Shown here in pieces: positions 35,469 to 46,812 of a DNA stretch of 64,000 nt. The stretch's first letter is position 1. Each line of letters begins with the position of its first letter. The position numbers and the translations under genes were made by a program. The DNA is taken from the NCBI RefSeq assembly GCF_051262515.1, contig NZ_JBIMER010000009.1, forward strand, positions 1 through 64,000. Direction: 5' to 3'. A model generated the notes under the pieces. It saw only the letters and a program-made list of their open reading frames with translations. It was not told where the DNA came from and made no database searches. This stretch comes from Arthrobacter_N sp051262515 (GTDB lineage: Bacteria; Actinomycetota; Actinomycetes; Actinomycetales; Micrococcaceae).

Positions 35469-35513
35469 GTGAAGACCTTGCGTCTGGTCGTCGGGCGGAG
35501 ACCGTGTTGGGGC

Positions 35514-36383
35514 CTATGCGACGCCGAAGAGCCGAACGGGAACCAATTGCCAGCCATACCAGGTCAGGCCCAGCAGGATGGCCGAAACCAGCCCCACACC
35601 CGTCCACTGCACCAGGGAGCGCCGCGGGCCGCGCGGCGCGTACGCGAACACCGCTGCGAGCGCGGCCCCGGTGAGGAGTCCGCCCAGGTGCGCCTGCCAG
35701 GAGATGTTCACCCCCGGGAGGAAGCCGAGGACCAGGTTGATGCCTATGAGGATCAGAATAGGCCGGTAGTTGCCGCCCCTGGCCTTCATCACCACGAGCA
35801 ACGCGCCAAAGAGGCCGAACACCGCGCCGGACGCTCCGACCACCCCGACCCGGGGCGATTCCAACAGCAACACGGCAACCGAACCACCGAAACCCGCAAT
35901 GAGGTACAGCATCAGAAACCGGAGCCTGCCCAACAGCGGCTCCAACGCCTGGCCAATCACATACAGCGCATACATGTTGAAGGCGATGTGCATGAGGAAA
36001 CCCGTGGAGTGGAGGAACGTCGCCGTGAGCATCCGCCACGGCTCGCTGCCCGTGTACAGGCCTGCGTAGAGCAGCAGGCCCTCGAGCGGGGGCACCGCGA
36101 ACTGGCCCACGAAGACCGCCAAGCACGCGGCGATGATCGCGTAGGTCACCACGGGCTTCCCCCCTCGCTCTTTTCCCCCGAAGGCGGTACGGGTGGCACG
36201 GACCTGGGAACCGGTCGCCTTCACGCAGTCGACGCACTGAACACCGACCGCCGCGGTGCGCTGGCACTCGGGGCAGGCCGGTCGTCCGCAGCGCTGACAG
36301 CGGACGTATGAGGTGCGGTCCGGATGCCGAGGGCAAACGGGGACCTGCATCTCGGGTTGCTGCGCGGGAACGCCGAAGGCCAT
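35514..36383 (-). CDS. Rhomboid-family intramembrane serine protease with N-terminal zinc-binding region
   Basis: A 289-residue membrane protease. Residues 15-55 hold eight Cys/His ligands (C17, H20, C29, C32, C37, C40, C50, C53) in a B-box-like zinc module. The rhomboid domain (about 75-285) has HxxxN in LMHIAFNMYAL, the nucleophile Ser185 in GASGAVFG and His232 in WQAHLGG. It cleaves single-pass proteins inside the membrane; substrates unknown. AGGAGAG precedes the ATG by 6 nt. Its position near ppiA and crgA is conserved in actinobacteria. Confidence 0.93.
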   Translation of the reverse strand: MAFGVPAQQPEMQVPVCPRHPDRTSYVRCQRCGRPACPECQRTAAVGVQCVDCVKATGSQVRATRTAFGGKERGGKPVVTYAIIAACLAVFVGQFAVPPLEGLLLYAGLYTGSEPWRMLTATFLHSTGFLMHIAFNMYALYVIGQALEPLLGRLRFLMLYLIAGFGGSVAVLLLESPRVGVVGASGAVFGLFGALLVVMKARGGNYRPILILIGINLVLGFLPGVNISWQAHLGGLLTGAALAAVFAYAPRGPRRSLVQWTGVGLVSAILLGLTWYGWQLVPVRLFGVA

Positions 36384-36428
36384 GGGGGTCTCTCCTGATA
36401 GGTGGGTTGGCGGACGCTTAAACGCGAA

Positions 36429-36469
36429 CGGGTCCCGTCACGGATTCGAAAGAACCGAGACGGAACCCG
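36429..36469 (-). terminator. Terminator-like hairpin after ppiA
   Basis: CGGGTCCCGTC (36429-36439) pairs with GACGGAACCCG (36459-36469) with one mismatch, on the downstream side of ppiA. Confidence 0.5.
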
Positions 36470-36509
36470 CCGTGCCGCGAATGCCGCGAAAGTACGGAGT
36501 GCCGGGTGC

Positions 36510-37055
36510 CTAGACGGCTTCGACGTCGATGGTGTTGATGACGACGTCCTCGAGCGGCTTGTCGCGGCCGTCCGTCGGAATCGCGTTGAGCTTGTCGACG
36601 ACCTGGCGGGAGGCCTCGTCGGTGACGTCGCCGAAGATGGTGTGCTTGCCCTGCAGCCAAGTGGTCGGAGCCGCCGTGATGAAGAACTGGGAACCGTTGG
36701 TTCCGCGTCCCATCTGGATTCCGGCGTTGGCCATCGCGAACTTGTACGGCTCGGTGAAGTCGAGGTCCGGGTTGATCTCATCGTCGAAGCGGTAGCCCGG
36801 TCCGCCGACGCCCTGGCCCAGCGGGTCCCCGCCCTGGATCATGAAGTCGCTGATGATGCGGTGGAAGATGGTTCCGCTGTAGAGCGGGGTGTCCGTCAGT
36901 TCCTGGCCGGATTCCGGGTGGACCCAAGCCTGCTCGCCGGTGGCGAGGCCAATGAAGTTCTTGACGGTCTTGGGCGCGTGGTTGCCGAACAGGTTGACCA
37001 CGATGTCACCGTGGTTGGTGTGGATGGTGGCCTTGTGTGTGGGAATGGCAGTCAT
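36510..37055 (-). CDS. ppiA: Cyclophilin-type peptidyl-prolyl cis-trans isomerase
   Basis: A 181-residue cytoplasmic cyclophilin that speeds proline isomerisation in folding proteins. Active-site motifs: FHRIISDFMIQGGDP, FAMANAGIQMGRGTNGSQFFIT and LQGKHTIFGDV. Start at 37055 gives the usual MTAIPTHKATIHTNHGDI N-terminus; AAGAAT lies 6 nt upstream and there is no clear ribosome binding site. Synteny with ppiA next to crgA/rhomboid near gyrA in Mycobacterium supports the symbol. Confidence 0.95.
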   Translation of the reverse strand: MTAIPTHKATIHTNHGDIVVNLFGNHAPKTVKNFIGLATGEQAWVHPESGQELTDTPLYSGTIFHRIISDFMIQGGDPLGQGVGGPGYRFDDEINPDLDFTEPYKFAMANAGIQMGRGTNGSQFFITAAPTTWLQGKHTIFGDVTDEASRQVVDKLNAIPTDGRDKPLEDVVINTIDVEAV

Positions 37056-37212
37056 GCGCCTATTCTTCCATGGCCCCGGGGGGCCCCGGCCCCCCATGTA
37101 CGCGGACAGTGAACACGGCGCTCGACCGCCCGTGCCACGCCCGCGTGGATGGCCCGCCCGAAGTGCAACGCGTAGGCTAGGCGCGGATGCTCCAACAATT
37201 CGGGAGGAACGT

Positions 37213-38157
37213 GTGAAGAAGACAGAACGCATTGCCCGTGACCTTGGTGATTCGGTCACCACCGGTGTGGAAGGTGCCCGCGATTGGGCCACGCCCCGGG
37301 TGGAGGCGGCCGTGGGCTGGGCGGTGCCACGCCTCGAGAAGGGAATCGAGACGGCTTCCCCCAGGATCCAAGAGGGGCTGCATCGCGCGGCCAGCGAGCT
37401 TGCCGGGGGTGTCGCGAAGGTGACGCCGCGGATCCAGGACGGCTTGGACCGTGTCGCGCCACGCATCTCCCAGGTGGTCGACGAGGCTTCCCCGCGTATC
37501 CAGCAAACGCTGGACAAGGCGACGCCGGCGATCCACCGAGCGCGTGACCTCGTGGTGAACCAGTACATCCCCACGGCCAGCGCCAAGCTGGGCGAGGCCG
37601 CCGACTACACCGCGCGCCGTTTGGACGGGGCCACCTTCCCGCAGCCGGTGCACGAGGCGGTCGCCTCGTTCTCCGGAGACAAGAAAGCGCTGAAGAACGC
37701 ACAGAAGTCCGCCGTCGTCGCCGTGCGCCAGGCCGGTAAGCAGCTCCGTAGGGAACAGGCTCACCAAGGCCGCAAGCGCGGATTCCTGATCTTCGGGATC
37801 ATCGCCGCGGTGGTCACGGCCGGCGTCGCCGCTTGGAAGGCGTCCAAGCCCGTCGAGGATCCATGGAAGTCACCGGCGCCTGTGGAACCCACCCCTGTGC
37901 CCGTCGCGGTGCCCGCGACGGAGACCGAGGCCTCGACCGAAGAGGTCCGCGAGCATCTCGCCACCGCCGAGACGCCGTCGGTCGACTCGCCCGAGCCCCT
38001 GTTCGCGGAAACCGCCCAGGGATCCGCGGCCGGGGTCGACGCCGATTTGGCCACAGAGGACGCGACGGATGGCGACTCCGACGCTTCCCCGAAGCCGGGC
38101 CCGCGCGGCGCCGCACACCGCGCGCCCGCGACAGGCACTTCCACGACGGAGGGCTAA
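37213..38157 (+). CDS. Membrane protein with 11-residue Pro-Arg repeats
   Basis: A 314-residue protein of unknown function. Residues 25-110 form an amphipathic region with proline, mostly followed by Arg, at 28, 39, 50, 72, 83, 94 and 105, an exact 11-residue period with one unit (61) degenerate. A second helical region (about 120-185, basic) precedes one membrane helix (190-208, FLIFGIIAAVVTAGVAAW). The remaining 100 residues are acidic and Pro/Thr-rich, and probably face outside. GTG start at 37213 with GGGAGG upstream. It is divergent from ppiA, the position held by the wall-synthesis protein CwsA in mycobacteria, but no sequence relation is evident. Confidence 0.75.
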   Translation: MKKTERIARDLGDSVTTGVEGARDWATPRVEAAVGWAVPRLEKGIETASPRIQEGLHRAASELAGGVAKVTPRIQDGLDRVAPRISQVVDEASPRIQQTLDKATPAIHRARDLVVNQYIPTASAKLGEAADYTARRLDGATFPQPVHEAVASFSGDKKALKNAQKSAVVAVRQAGKQLRREQAHQGRKRGFLIFGIIAAVVTAGVAAWKASKPVEDPWKSPAPVEPTPVPVAVPATETEASTEEVREHLATAETPSVDSPEPLFAETAQGSAAGVDADLATEDATDGDSDASPKPGPRGAAHRAPATGTSTTEG

Positions 38158-38169
38158 CGCCCCACGGCG

Positions 38170-38210
38170 CGGAATGGGGGGAGGTTCGCTACGGCGGACC
38201 TCCCCTTCCG
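38170..38210 (+). terminator. Terminator hairpin
   Basis: GGGGAGGT (38178-38185) pairs with ACCTCCCC (38198-38205), extended across a 3-nt bulge by GGAA with TTCC. It closes the repeat-protein gene and overlaps the promoter region of the glycosyltransferase gene. Confidence 0.65.
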
Positions 38211-38238
38211 CATGTCCGGTCGCTGATAGATTGGACAT

Positions 38239-39078
38239 GTGGATAACGTCAAACCCAGGGTCTCGATCGTCGTTCCGGCGTACAACGAGGAAAGCGTGAT
38301 CCGCCAGTGCCTGGTCGCCGCGATCTACCAAACCGAGCCGGCACATGAGATCATCGTCGTCGACAACATGTCCCGGGACACCACCGCGGAGATCGTGCGG
38401 CAGATGCAGGCCGAGTATCCCGAGGCTCCCATCCGGCTGATGAGCCAGGATCGCGAGCAGGGGCTCATTCCCACGCGCAACTACGGGCTCGGCGCGGCCA
38501 CCGGCGACGTCCTGGGTCGCATCGACGCCGATTCGGTGCTGGAACCCGATTGGGTGGAGCAGGTCTCCCGCACCTTCTCCGACCCGGAGGTCATGGCGGC
38601 CACGGGGCCCGTCGTGTACTACGACATGCCCATGCGGCGCTGGGGTCTCAAGGCGGACGACAAGATGCGCCAACTGGTGCTGAAGGTCGCCTACAAGCAG
38701 TACCACTTCCTCTTCGGGTCCAACATGGCGCTGCGCCGCACGGCGTGGAAGACCATTGCCTCCGAGGTGTGCCGCGACGAGGCGGACGAAATGCACGAGG
38801 ACATCGACATCTCGGTCCATCTCGCGGACCACGATCTCCTCATCCGGTATGTCCCTGGCATGGTGTCCGGCATGTCCGCGCGCCGCCTGGAGGATTCGCC
38901 GAAGGACTACCGCTACTACGTCACCCGGTTCGACCGCACGTACAAGGCGCACCAGATCAACCGGACGGTCCTGAAGATCCCGATGCTGATCTTCATGTCC
39001 ATCTACTACCCGGCGAAAATGCTGCGGTACATCCACACGGTGCGCAGCTCGCAGCCGGTGCGACGCGGCGGGATCTGA
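38239..39078 (+). CDS. Glycosyltransferase family 2
   Basis: A 279-residue GT-A fold enzyme: RVSIVVPAYNEESVI (nucleotide-sugar loop), GRIDADSVLEPDW (DxD metal site) and DEADEMHEDIDISVHL (acceptor/catalytic acid region). A C-terminal hydrophobic stretch (about 250-265) suggests membrane association. Donor and acceptor unknown; such enzymes often make lipid-linked sugars. GTG start with TAGATT exactly 6 nt upstream and no ribosome binding site, so a leaderless transcript is likely. Alone, converging on the EamA gene. Confidence 0.88.
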   Translation: MDNVKPRVSIVVPAYNEESVIRQCLVAAIYQTEPAHEIIVVDNMSRDTTAEIVRQMQAEYPEAPIRLMSQDREQGLIPTRNYGLGAATGDVLGRIDADSVLEPDWVEQVSRTFSDPEVMAATGPVVYYDMPMRRWGLKADDKMRQLVLKVAYKQYHFLFGSNMALRRTAWKTIASEVCRDEADEMHEDIDISVHLADHDLLIRYVPGMVSGMSARRLEDSPKDYRYYVTRFDRTYKAHQINRTVLKIPMLIFMSIYYPAKMLRYIHTVRSSQPVRRGGI

Positions 39079-39084
39079 GCCGCC

Positions 39085-39978
39085 CTAGTCGGCGCCCAGC
39101 TCGGCGGTCCTGCGCAACGCGGCCGCCCGCCCCTGCCCGCGCACGACGGCGATCAGTCCCAGCACGATCAGTCCGAGGCCGACGTAGGTCCCCGCCGGCA
39201 ACTGCTCGGCGAGGAACACGGCCGCCAGGATGGCCGCGCCGGGGATCTCCAGCAGGATGATCGTGGAGACGGTGAGCGCGCCAAGCGTGGAGAGGAGGTG
39301 GTTGAAGATGCTGTGTCCCAGGAGCTGGGCGCAGACGGCCAGTGCCACGATGCCGATCCACCCCTCGGGCGGGAAACCCCACAGGGGTTCCCCGAAGACG
39401 AGGCACAGCCCCAGCAGCACAAGCGCCGTCATCGAGTAGCAGAGCGTGGTGTACGAACCGGTGTCCATGGTCTCGCGCGCCTTGCTGCCCGCCAGGGTGT
39501 AGGCGCCCGCCAGCGCGCCCCCGGCGATCGCCAGCACGTCCCCGCGCAACGCCTCCGGCGAGGTCCCGATGTCGAACCCCGTGATCACGACGACGCCGGC
39601 GAGGGCGAGCAGCATTCCCACGGCGGCCTGGGCCGGCAGCTTGATGCCGCGCAGGCGTTGGAACAGGACGATCCAGGCCGATTGGAGGCAGACCAGCGCG
39701 GTGGCCGCCGCGACCGAGGTCAGGCGGATCGAGGTGGTGAAGCAGACGAAGTGCAGGGCCAGGGACACCGCGGCGACGGCGCTCCATCCCCATTCGCGCC
39801 GTCCGGCGGAACGCAGGCTCTTCGGGTTGCCAGCCAGCACCGGCACGGCCGTGGCCGCGGCCCCGATCGCGTTGCGCCAGAACGCCATGGCCATGGGAGG
39901 AACGCTGGGCGTCGCCGCGATGATGGGACCGGACGCCGAGACGCCCAGGACGCCGATGGCGGCCAGAAGGATGATCAC
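39085..39978 (-). CDS. EamA-family (DMT) transporter
   Basis: A 297-residue membrane protein with ten helices in two repeated EamA halves (first half about 3-125, second about 140-280). MAFWRNAIGAAAT and the second-half LLEIPGAAILAAVFLAEQL are typical. Such carriers export amino acids, nucleobases or drugs; the substrate is unknown. GTG start at 39978 has TAGAGT 6 nt upstream and no ribosome binding site. Confidence 0.9.
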   Translation of the reverse strand: MIILLAAIGVLGVSASGPIIAATPSVPPMAMAFWRNAIGAAATAVPVLAGNPKSLRSAGRREWGWSAVAAVSLALHFVCFTTSIRLTSVAAATALVCLQSAWIVLFQRLRGIKLPAQAAVGMLLALAGVVVITGFDIGTSPEALRGDVLAIAGGALAGAYTLAGSKARETMDTGSYTTLCYSMTALVLLGLCLVFGEPLWGFPPEGWIGIVALAVCAQLLGHSIFNHLLSTLGALTVSTIILLEIPGAAILAAVFLAEQLPAGTYVGLGLIVLGLIAVVRGQGRAAALRRTAELGAD

Positions 39979-40044
39979 CGCACCACTCTAGGCGCAGGGG
40001 GCGAACATCCAACGGCGATCCGTGGGCGCAGTGTGGACAGATGG

Positions 40045-40077
40045 CGAAGGTCCCGGACCAGTGGCCCGGGACCTTCG
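40045..40077 (-). terminator. Terminator-like hairpin after tRNA-Ala
   Basis: CGAAGGTCCCGG (40045-40056) pairs perfectly with CCGGGACCTTCG (40066-40077), 10 nt beyond the tRNA 3' end. No U-run follows. Confidence 0.65.
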
Positions 40078-40086
40078 TTTCCACGG

Positions 40087-40159
40087 TGGAGGCAAGGGGA
40101 CTCGAACCCCTAACCCCCTGCTTGCAAAGCAGGTGCGCTACCAATTGCGCCATGCCCCC
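40087..40159 (-). tRNA. tRNA-Ala(TGC)
   Basis: A 73-nt tRNA. Acceptor stem GGGGGCA / TGCCTCC (one G-T pair), D arm GCGCAATTGGTAGCGC, anticodon loop TTTGCAA with anticodon TGC, T arm AGGGGTTCGAGTCCCCT. CCA is not encoded. Confidence 0.95.
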
Positions 40160-40171
40160 GTGGGGTTGGAA

Positions 40172-40288
40172 CTAGTCGATCGTGTCCGTCGACTCGCTCC
40201 AGACGGATTTCTCCGCCTCGGTTTCCTTCCACTTCCGATACGTGGCGATTCCCGCGATGGCGGCCGCCAAGACCAGCAGTTTCCGCAT
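40172..40288 (-). CDS. DLW-39 family small protein
   Basis: A 38-residue protein between the two tRNA genes: MRKLLVLAAAIAGIATY (short hydrophobic helix), then a charged KWKETEAEKSVWSES end. It fits the DLW-39 family, tiny actinobacterial proteins regularly encoded at this tRNA-Ile/tRNA-Ala site near gyrA. Start at 40288 has GAGG 8 nt upstream; an ATG at 40303 would add five residues. Function unknown. Confidence 0.85.
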   Translation of the reverse strand: MRKLLVLAAAIAGIATYRKWKETEAEKSVWSESTDTID

Positions 40289-40322
40289 CGGGACCTCGTT
40301 CATTCCGGAGGGAGGGATTCCG

Positions 40323-40396
40323 TGGGCGTACCAGGACTTGAACCTGGGACCTCTTCGTTATCAGCGAAGCGCTCTAACCGCCTGAGCTATACGCCC
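40323..40396 (-). tRNA. tRNA-Ile(GAT)
   Basis: A 74-nt tRNA. Acceptor stem GGGCGTA / TACGCCC, D arm AGCTCAGGCGGTTAGAGCG, anticodon loop CTGATAA with anticodon GAT, T arm CCAGGTTCAAGTCCTGG. CCA is not encoded. tRNA-Ile followed by tRNA-Ala downstream of gyrA matches the actinobacterial arrangement. Confidence 0.95.
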
Positions 40397-40452
40397 TCAG
40401 TGTCCCTTGAGGACGAGATATGACTTTACCCGAACATTTGGCCCATAAACAA

Positions 40453-40496
40453 ATCGGTTCCCGGGCCGCGGTGCGAACCACGTCCCGGGAACCGAT
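40453..40496 (-). terminator. Terminator after the gyrA-DUF3566 operon
   Basis: ATCGGTTCCCGGG (40453-40465) pairs perfectly with CCCGGGAACCGAT (40484-40496); on the minus strand the stem is followed by TTGTTT. Confidence 0.8.
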
Positions 40497-40518
40497 CGAA
40501 CGGCCTGCGGCGGGTCGT

Positions 40519-41105
40519 TTAGTCGTCGGTTAGCGTGATTCCGATGCCACCGACCAAGGTGGAGGAGATGTTGTACAGCACCGCCGCCAACATGGACAGG
40601 GCGGTCAGCAACACCACGTTCACGACGGCGATGATCGTCGCGAAGGAGGCCACCTGCCCCAGCGAGGCCAGTTCCTTCAGGTCGAAGCTGCTCTCGCTGC
40701 CCGCGACCTCGAGCAAGAGCTCGTTGACCCGGTCGAAGATGCCGGTCAGGTCGAGCACCGACCACAGGACAACCGACGCCACCACGGTGACGATGCCCAG
40801 CGCGACGGACAGGAGGAACGCCATCTTCAGGACGGACCAGGGATCCACCTTGCTTACCAGCAGGCGGGCCTTGCGGACCTTCGCTTTGGGTGCGGGACGC
40901 ACCAACTGCTGCGGACGCTGGCCCGGACGCTGCTGCCCGGAACCGGCGGGACGCTGCCCCGGACGCTGCTGCGCGGCCCCGGCGGGGCGCTGGGCGGTGC
41001 CCCCGGCGCGCTGCTGCGCAGACGGAGTCTGGCGCGGCGCGGCCGGACGGGTACCGGCCTGCCCCGCGGGGCGGGGGGTCCCCGGTCGGGGGTTGTTGGG
41101 GGTGC

Positions 41106-41109
<4 letters not shown>
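40519..41109 (-). CDS. DUF3566 membrane protein
   Basis: A 196-residue protein. Residues 1-80 are a Pro/Arg/Gln-rich, probably disordered cytoplasmic region with repeated QQRPGQRP pieces. The DUF3566 domain (about 80-196) has two membrane helices (about 97-120 and 160-190) and the VRKARLLVSKVDPWSVLKMAFL start typical of the family. It always follows gyrA in actinobacteria; no function is established. GTG start overlaps the gyrA stop, so translation is coupled. Confidence 0.92.
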
Positions 41110-43775
<2,666 letters not shown>

Positions 43776-43826
43776 CGGATTCTTCCTTTAGTCACATCTG
43801 GGGAACGTGTGGGGAGGTGCGCGGGA

Positions 43827-45959
43827 CTAGATGTCCAGGAAGCGCACGTCCTTGGCGTTCTGCTGGATGAAGTTGCGTCGCGATTCGACGTCCTCGCCCA
43901 TGAGCACGGAGAAGATCTGGTCGGCGGCAGCGGCGTCGTCCATGGTGATCTGGCGCAGCGTCCGGTGGTCGGGGTCCATGGTGGTGTCCCACAGCTCGGT
44001 GTAGTCCATCTCGCCGAGGCCCTTGTAGCGCTGGATGCCGTTCTCCTTGGGGAGGCGCTTGTTCGACGCCGCTCCGGCCTTGAGGGCGTCGTCGCGCTCC
44101 TTGTCCGTGAACACGTAGTCGTGAGCCGAGTTGGACCACTTGATTCGGTACAGCGGCGGCATGGCCAGGTAGACGTAGCCCTGTTCGATCAGCGGACGCA
44201 TGTAGCGGAACAGCAGCGTCAACAGCAGCGTCGTGATGTGCTGCCCGTCGACGTCGGCGTCGGCCATCAAAACGACCTTGTGGTACCTGAGTTTGGTGGC
44301 GTCGAACTCCTCGCCGATGCCCGTGCCGAAGGCCGTGATCATGGACTGGACCTCGGAGTTGCCCAGGGCCTTGTCCAGCCGGGCGCGCTCCACGTTCAGG
44401 ATCTTTCCGCGCAGCGGGAGGATCGCCTGGGTGCGCGGATCGCGCCCACGCTTGGCCGAGCCGCCGGCGGAGTCTCCCTCCACGATGTAGACCTCGCACT
44501 CGACCGGGTTCTTGGACGAGCAGTCGGACAGCTTGCCCGGCATGCCGAATGTCTCCAGCGGGCTCTTGCGGCGCGCGTTGTCGCGCGCCTTGCGGGCCGC
44601 CAGGCGGGCCTGGGCCGCGAAGAGGGACTTGCGGATGATGTCCCTGGCGGTGTTCGGATTGCGCTCCAGCCAGTCGCCCAGCTCCTCGTTCACGACGCCC
44701 TGGACGTAGCCCTTGGCGATCGAGTTGCCCAGCTTCGTCTTGGTCTGGCCCTCGAACTGCGGCTCGCCGAGCTTCACGGAGACGACGGCGGTCAGTCCCT
44801 CGCGGATGTCGTCGCCCGTGAGGTTCTCGTCGTTGCCCTTGAGCAGGGTCTTTTCCCTGGCGTACCGGTTGATGAGCGAGGTCATCGCCGCCCGGAAACC
44901 CTCCTCGTGGGTGCCGCCCTCGTGGGTGTTGATCGTGTTCGCGTAGGTGTGGACGGATTCCGAGTAGGCGGTGGTCCACTGCATCGCGATCTCAACGGAG
45001 ATCTGCTTGTCCTTGTCCTCGCTCTCGAACGCGATGACGTCGTCGTGGACCAGCTCCACCTTCTTGGACGCGTTGAGGTGCTTGACGTAGTCCAGCAGCC
45101 CGTCCTTGTAGAGATAGTCGACGCTACGGTGCTTCGGCTCGGCGGCCTCGGCGGCGCGCTCGTCGTCCTCCTCCGCGATTTCGTCGGCGGAGTCCTCGAG
45201 TGCGCGCTCGTCGGTCATCGTGATGCGCAGGCCCTTGTTCAGGAACGCCATCTGCTGCAGCCGCGCCCGCAGGGTCTCGAAATCGAACTCGACGGTGTCG
45301 AAAATGTCCGGGTCCGCGTAGAAGGTCTGGGTCGTTCCCGTGCCGTTCGCGTCCTCGCCCTTGACGAGTTCGCCCTGTGGCTTGCCGCCTTCCGCGAAGG
45401 ACATGCGCCAGACGCTGCCCTGGCGGCGGACCTCCGTGTCGACACGCCGCGAGAGGGCGTTGACAACGGAGATTCCGACGCCGTGCAGACCCCCCGATAC
45501 CGCGTAGCCGCCGCCGCCGAACTTTCCTCCCGCGTGCAGGATGGTCATCACGACCTCGACGGTCGGCTTGCCCTCGGTGGGGTGGATGTCCACCGGGATG
45601 CCGCGGCCGTTGTCCACGACCCGCACTCCGCCGTCGGCCTGGAGGGTGATCTTGATGTGGTCGCAGTAGCCGGCCAGGGCCTCGTCGACGGAGTTGTCGA
45701 CGACCTCGTAGACGAGGTGGTGCAAGCCGCGGGGACCCGTGGAACCGATGTACATGCCGGGCCGCTTGCGCACGGCCTCGAGTCCCTCGAGGACCGTGAT
45801 GTCGCTTGCGCCGTATTCGTGCGTCACGCGCCCGCCGTTCGAGAGGTCCTGAGCGCCTTCGGAAGAGGCTTCCGCCGTCTCCTGCCGGTCTTCCCCGACG
45901 CCGGAATCCCGGGGTTCCTCGTCCGGGTTTTCCTCGGGTGCGGTGTTCTCTATATCCAC
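43827..45959 (-). CDS. gyrB: DNA gyrase subunit B
   Basis: About 710 residues; ATPase subunit of gyrase. GHKL ATP site: DNSVDEALAGYCD, VDNGRGIPVDIHP and GLHGVGISVVNAL; TOPRIM domain: VEGDSAGGSAKRGRD and the DADVDGQHI metal site. It has an acidic 45-residue N-terminal extension before the conserved YGASDITVLEGLEAVRKRPGMYIG start. GTG at 45959 preferred because AAGGAG lies upstream (12-nt spacing); a TTG at 45983 is the alternative. The 289-bp gap to the preceding gene holds GGCCAAT-N8-ATTGGCC (46098-46119) next to a T6 run, perhaps part of the gyrase promoter. Confidence 0.96.
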   Translation of the reverse strand: MDIENTAPEENPDEEPRDSGVGEDRQETAEASSEGAQDLSNGGRVTHEYGASDITVLEGLEAVRKRPGMYIGSTGPRGLHHLVYEVVDNSVDEALAGYCDHIKITLQADGGVRVVDNGRGIPVDIHPTEGKPTVEVVMTILHAGGKFGGGGYAVSGGLHGVGISVVNALSRRVDTEVRRQGSVWRMSFAEGGKPQGELVKGEDANGTGTTQTFYADPDIFDTVEFDFETLRARLQQMAFLNKGLRITMTDERALEDSADEIAEEDDERAAEAAEPKHRSVDYLYKDGLLDYVKHLNASKKVELVHDDVIAFESEDKDKQISVEIAMQWTTAYSESVHTYANTINTHEGGTHEEGFRAAMTSLINRYAREKTLLKGNDENLTGDDIREGLTAVVSVKLGEPQFEGQTKTKLGNSIAKGYVQGVVNEELGDWLERNPNTARDIIRKSLFAAQARLAARKARDNARRKSPLETFGMPGKLSDCSSKNPVECEVYIVEGDSAGGSAKRGRDPRTQAILPLRGKILNVERARLDKALGNSEVQSMITAFGTGIGEEFDATKLRYHKVVLMADADVDGQHITTLLLTLLFRYMRPLIEQGYVYLAMPPLYRIKWSNSAHDYVFTDKERDDALKAGAASNKRLPKENGIQRYKGLGEMDYTELWDTTMDPDHRTLRQITMDDAAAADQIFSVLMGEDVESRRNFIQQNAKDVRFLDI

Positions 45960-46248
45960 AGGCGCTACAGACTCCTTGTGCAATTCCGGCGGGCGGCGCC
46001 CGTCAGGCCGCCACTCATGAACCGGCGTCCCACAAAGCTGGGGGACGCCACGCCCTAAATTCTACCGCGAATCGTCTCTGGAATCGCGCCGATCCACGGC
46101 CAATAGGCCCCCATTGGCCAAAAAAGTGCCATAGAAGCCACTGATGGACCCTCGCATGTGGGCCTGTATGGCTCCCGGGCTTGCGGGGCGTGAGCAGGCA
46201 AGGCAACGCAGGCGACTCGGCCCCGTTCCCCGAATGGCCCCCACACCG

Positions 46249-46812
46249 CTATCCGTAGGTGTCTCGGGGGCCCCTGCCCTGTACGCGGCGCATCCCCTTG
46301 CGCCAGCTTGGCGCCGAAGGACCGATCACCCGGATGACGATCACGACGCCGGGACCGAGCTTCTCGTCGAAGGTCTTCAGCAGGCTGTGGCTCAGGAGCC
46401 GCAGCTGGGTGGCCCAAGCGGTGGAATCGCACCTGACGACCACCGTCGTCTCCTCGAAACTCTCCGGCGTGCAGTGCGCGGAGATTTGGGGGCCCACGAG
46501 CTCCGCCCATCGGGAAATCACCGATCCGACGGCGACGGGAGAGGTCCAGCCCCGGTCCCGCACCATGCGCGAGAACACGTTCCCGATGCCCTGGGGGTCG
46601 CGTCCGTCGTCGTATTGGATTCCCGCCGGCGACTTGCGCCGCTTGGCGCGCACCTCCGCGGCGCGCTCCCCGGCCCGCTGCGCCTGGGCCGCGTTGACGC
46701 GGATTTCCCCGCGCGCCGCCGCGGACTCGCGCATCCTGTTCAGCATGGCCCGCGCCGCGTCGAATTCGACGGGCTGTTTGCCCGTCGGGGCGGGTTCCCG
46801 CCGATCGGTCAC
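46249..46812 (-). CDS. dciA: DciA-family protein (DUF721)
   Basis: A 187-residue protein. The DUF721 domain (about 85-180) is seen as VISRWAELVGPQISAHCTPESF followed by TTVVVRCDSTAWATQLRLLSHSLL. The N-terminal 80 residues are basic and probably disordered. DciA is the replicative helicase operator/loader in bacteria without DnaC. It overlaps the recF stop by 4 bp. Its place between recF and gyrB is conserved (Rv0004 position in M. tuberculosis). Confidence 0.88.
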   Translation of the reverse strand: MTDRREPAPTGKQPVEFDAARAMLNRMRESAAARGEIRVNAAQAQRAGERAAEVRAKRRKSPAGIQYDDGRDPQGIGNVFSRMVRDRGWTSPVAVGSVISRWAELVGPQISAHCTPESFEETTVVVRCDSTAWATQLRLLSHSLLKTFDEKLGPGVVIVIRVIGPSAPSWRKGMRRVQGRGPRDTYG

